A stretch of DNA of 5,300 nucleotides from Nitrososphaerales archaeon TH703 (GTDB lineage: Archaea; Thermoproteota; Nitrososphaeria; Nitrososphaerales; Nitrososphaeraceae). Made by a program: the position numbers and the translations under genes. Location of the stretch: NCBI GenBank assembly GCA_014523525.1, contig JAATVL010000038.1, positions 1 through 5,300 of the forward strand, read 5' to 3'. The notes beneath the pieces were generated by a model. The model worked only from the letters and a program-made list of their open reading frames with translations. It searched no databases and was not told where the DNA came from. Of the stretch, positions 5,071-5,300 are shown in pieces (the first letter of the stretch is position 1; every line of letters starts with the position of its first letter).

Positions 5071-5300
5071 ATGTTTTCCAAAGTTGTTAACGTTTCGACA
5101 TCAATTTCGCACATTAGAAATAACTCTGTCATTGCGATTTCGGGTTTCAATATGGCCACAACCCCCGAATATCTCATTCTTGAATTATACAAATCCTACT
5201 CTCGAATCGGCAGTGCGAAGAATCTTTTCATAATTTCGGATGCACTTCCGGCTGTCCCTGGAAGAGCATTAGACATTGTCGCTCAGAGTCTATACCAGGA
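5071..5300 (+). CDS. Class I CoA-transferase (acetate/3-oxoacid/propionate type), N-terminal part
   Basis: The frame is open from the ATG at 5071 to the window edge (76 codons plus two bases), so the gene is truncated on the right. An in-frame stop at 5041-5043 limits the start, and 5071 is the first ATG. The beginning (MFSKVVNVSTSISHI, then VIAISGFNMATTPEYLILEL) matches the N-terminal pattern of class I CoA-transferase alpha parts: a 'K-V-V-(S/N)-hydrophobic-x-x-A-hydrophobic' lead, then '(I/V)A(I/V)SGF' and a Pro-Glu-x-hydrophobic-hydrophobic helix. The later NLFIISDALPAVPGRALDIVAQ corresponds to the strand and loop reading 'NLTLV...GxGxGRGLDHLA' in propionate/acetate CoA-transferases. Such enzymes move CoA between acyl-CoA and a free carboxylic acid. 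The catalytic Glu lies far downstream and cannot be seen. The internal ATG at 5152 would cut into the conserved SGF block and is rejected. Family call from pattern recall, fairly sure; exact substrate unknown. Confidence 0.75.
   Translation, partial: MFSKVVNVSTSISHIRNNSVIAISGFNMATTPEYLILELYKSYSRIGSAKNLFIISDALPAVPGRALDIVAQSLYQ

Noticed and set aside
5003..5233. Plus-strand 76-codon frame
   Set aside because: It overlaps the CoA-transferase start in another frame. The CoA-transferase frame has conserved family blocks and this one has none.

Overview
The window looks archaeal and most likely comes from an ammonia-oxidising-type Thaumarchaeon (Nitrososphaerota, perhaps Nitrososphaera/Nitrosocosmicus-like). 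The reasons are its AT-rich base use, short monocistronic genes on alternating strands, TATA-like boxes about 22-32 bases before start codons with no ribosome binding site between (leaderless promoters), T-tract terminators, and a concentration of small CBS-pair and UspA proteins. The lineage is inferred from style and gene content, not from a marker gene.

Layout. Bases 1-1509 (+): the C-terminal part of a multi-pass membrane protein of the lysylphosphatidylglycerol synthase TM / UPF0104 family, followed after 48 bases by a short-chain dehydrogenase/reductase (SDR) with a TTG start and a clear GAGG ribosome binding site; these two probably form an operon. Bases 1510-1971 (-): an unrecognised 153-residue protein with an acidic tail, whose stop codon abuts the SDR stop. 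Upstream of it lies a 42+36 base tandem repeat (2011-2088). Bases 2192-2641 (-) and 3037-3540 (+): two divergent CBS-pair proteins separated by about 395 bases. Bases 3623-4201 (-): a third CBS-pair protein fused to a C-terminal C2H2 zinc finger, preceded by a strong 29-base inverted repeat. Bases 4425-4847 (-): a UspA-family protein. Bases 5071-5300 (+): the start of a class I CoA-transferase that runs off the window and has no stop codon here.

How the genes may work together. CBS pairs bind adenosine-type ligands (AMP, ATP, SAM) and UspA proteins often bind ATP, so 2192-4847 reads as a cluster of small soluble nucleotide or energy sensors. The main observation from direct reading is an 11-base element, TTGCARTGAAG, at almost identical distances (47 and 48 bases) before the start codons of the two divergent CBS genes. 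A related TTGCA element, inside the inverted repeat, lies 44 bases before the third. This suggests common control, and the zinc-finger CBS protein is a candidate regulator. The control scheme is inference; the motifs and spacings are in the sequence.
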